Of a stretch of 47,123 nucleotides of DNA, positions 46,795 to 47,123 are shown in pieces. The DNA is taken from NCBI GenBank assembly GCA_944367565.1, contig CALVWR010000015.1, forward strand, positions 1-47,123, read 5' to 3'. The position numbers and the translations under genes are program-made. Within the stretch, counting starts at the first letter, position 1, and each line of letters begins with the position of its first letter. The notes under the pieces are model-generated. The model made no database searches. It saw nothing but the letters and a program-made list of their open reading frames with translations, and was not told the DNA's origin. The DNA is from an uncultured Clostridia bacterium. GTDB taxonomy: Bacteria > Bacillota > Clostridia > Christensenellales > Borkfalkiaceae.

Positions 46795-47123
46795 ATGGAA
46801 AAGAGTTTCAGCGAAAGTTACAAGGCGGCGGGGGTGGACATTACCGCAGGATATAAGGCGGTGGAACTGATGAAAAGTCATGTCGCCCGCACGATGACGC
46901 CGGGAGTGGTTTCCGATATCGGCGGCTTCGGCGGACTGTTTGCACCCGATCTTTGCGGTATGAAAAATCCCGTGCTGGTGAGCGGTACGGACGGCGTAGG
47001 CACCAAATTGAAGATCGCATTTCTCATGGACAAGCACGACACCGTCGGCATCGACTGCGTAGCGATGTGCGTGAACGACATCATCTGCTGCGGCGCGAAA
47101 CCGCTGTTTTTCCTCGATTATAT
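46795..47123 (+). CDS. purM: AIR synthetase PurM, truncated by the window edge
   Basis: The first 109 codons of phosphoribosylformylglycinamidine cyclo-ligase, which closes the imidazole ring to give [21 protein letters not shown] opens the chain, and [16 protein letters not shown] and [23 protein letters not shown] are the family's ATP-binding and dimer-interface blocks. No stop codon is reached before the window ends, so the frame continues outside it. The start is ATG 46795 with AAGGAG (46784-46789) upstream, two bases after the purF stop. Confidence 0.94.
   Translation, partial: MEKSFSESYKAAGVDITAGYKAVELMKSHVARTMTPGVVSDIGGFGGLFAPDLCGMKNPVLVSGTDGVGTKLKIAFLMDKHDTVGIDCVAMCVNDIICCGAKPLFFLDY

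Overview
The window looks like a chromosomal segment of a Clostridia-like Bacillota (low-GC Gram-positive lineage) of roughly 50% GC, probably an anaerobe. The clues are AGGAG-type ribosome binding sites, consensus sigma-A promoters with 17-nt spacers, a T-box in front of thrS, a ytxC-like gene next to thrS, a ZTP riboswitch in front of purE, and an NfnAB-type ferredoxin:NADP+ oxidoreductase. Genes run mostly leftward before about 5.2 kb and mostly rightward after it, so the dnaA/recF gap is a point of divergence and may lie near the replication origin. No DnaA-box cluster was recognised there.

Layout. 0-2 kb: AT-richer accessory pair (VWA protein; macro domain plus HTH-like tail), minus strand. 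2-5.2 kb: dnaA-mnmG, minus strand. 5.36-6.47 kb: recF, plus strand, with no dnaN between dnaA and recF. 6.46-14.7 kb: one aromatic amino acid operon, aroF-tyrA-aroB-aroA-aroC-pheA-aroEK-aroQ, preceded by a Phe/Tyr-rich 21-residue leader peptide and a four-segment transcription attenuator. This is the most striking element of the window. 14.7-16.4 kb: LOG/TIGR00725-like protein, TrmB-like methyltransferase and a small XRE regulator. 16.5-18.5 kb: NatAB-like ABC exporter behind a palindromic operator. 18.7-21.3 kb: NfnAB-like pair. 21.5-23.9 kb: membrane protein and an XRE-membrane fusion, minus strand. 24-27.5 kb: SDR, thyA, folA and a PlsC-zinc ribbon protein. 27.5-29 kb: GltS-like symporter. 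29.1-33.6 kb: AraC regulator divergent from two sugar isomerase-like TIM barrels, a Gfo/Idh/MocA oxidoreductase and a ThuA protein. 33.6-33.75 kb: a 23-bp tandem repeat. 34-37.3 kb: phosphoribosyltransferase and Ca2+-type P-ATPase. 37.3-40.3 kb: ytxC-like gene, T-box and thrS. 40.4-42.3 kb: MFS transporter and YcxB-like protein. 42.4-43.8 kb: marR-degV under a FabT-like palindrome. 43.9 kb to the end: ZTP riboswitch and purE-purC-purF-purM, with purM cut by the window edge.

How the genes work together. The aro operon encodes all seven shikimate steps plus chorismate mutase, prephenate dehydratase and prephenate dehydrogenase, so charging of tRNA-Phe and tRNA-Tyr, sensed by the leader peptide, could set the output of the whole route. 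thyA-folA couples dTMP synthesis to folate recycling, and the ZTP switch links purine synthesis to 10-formyl-THF status. No rRNA, tRNA, CRISPR array, prophage or insertion sequence was recognised.
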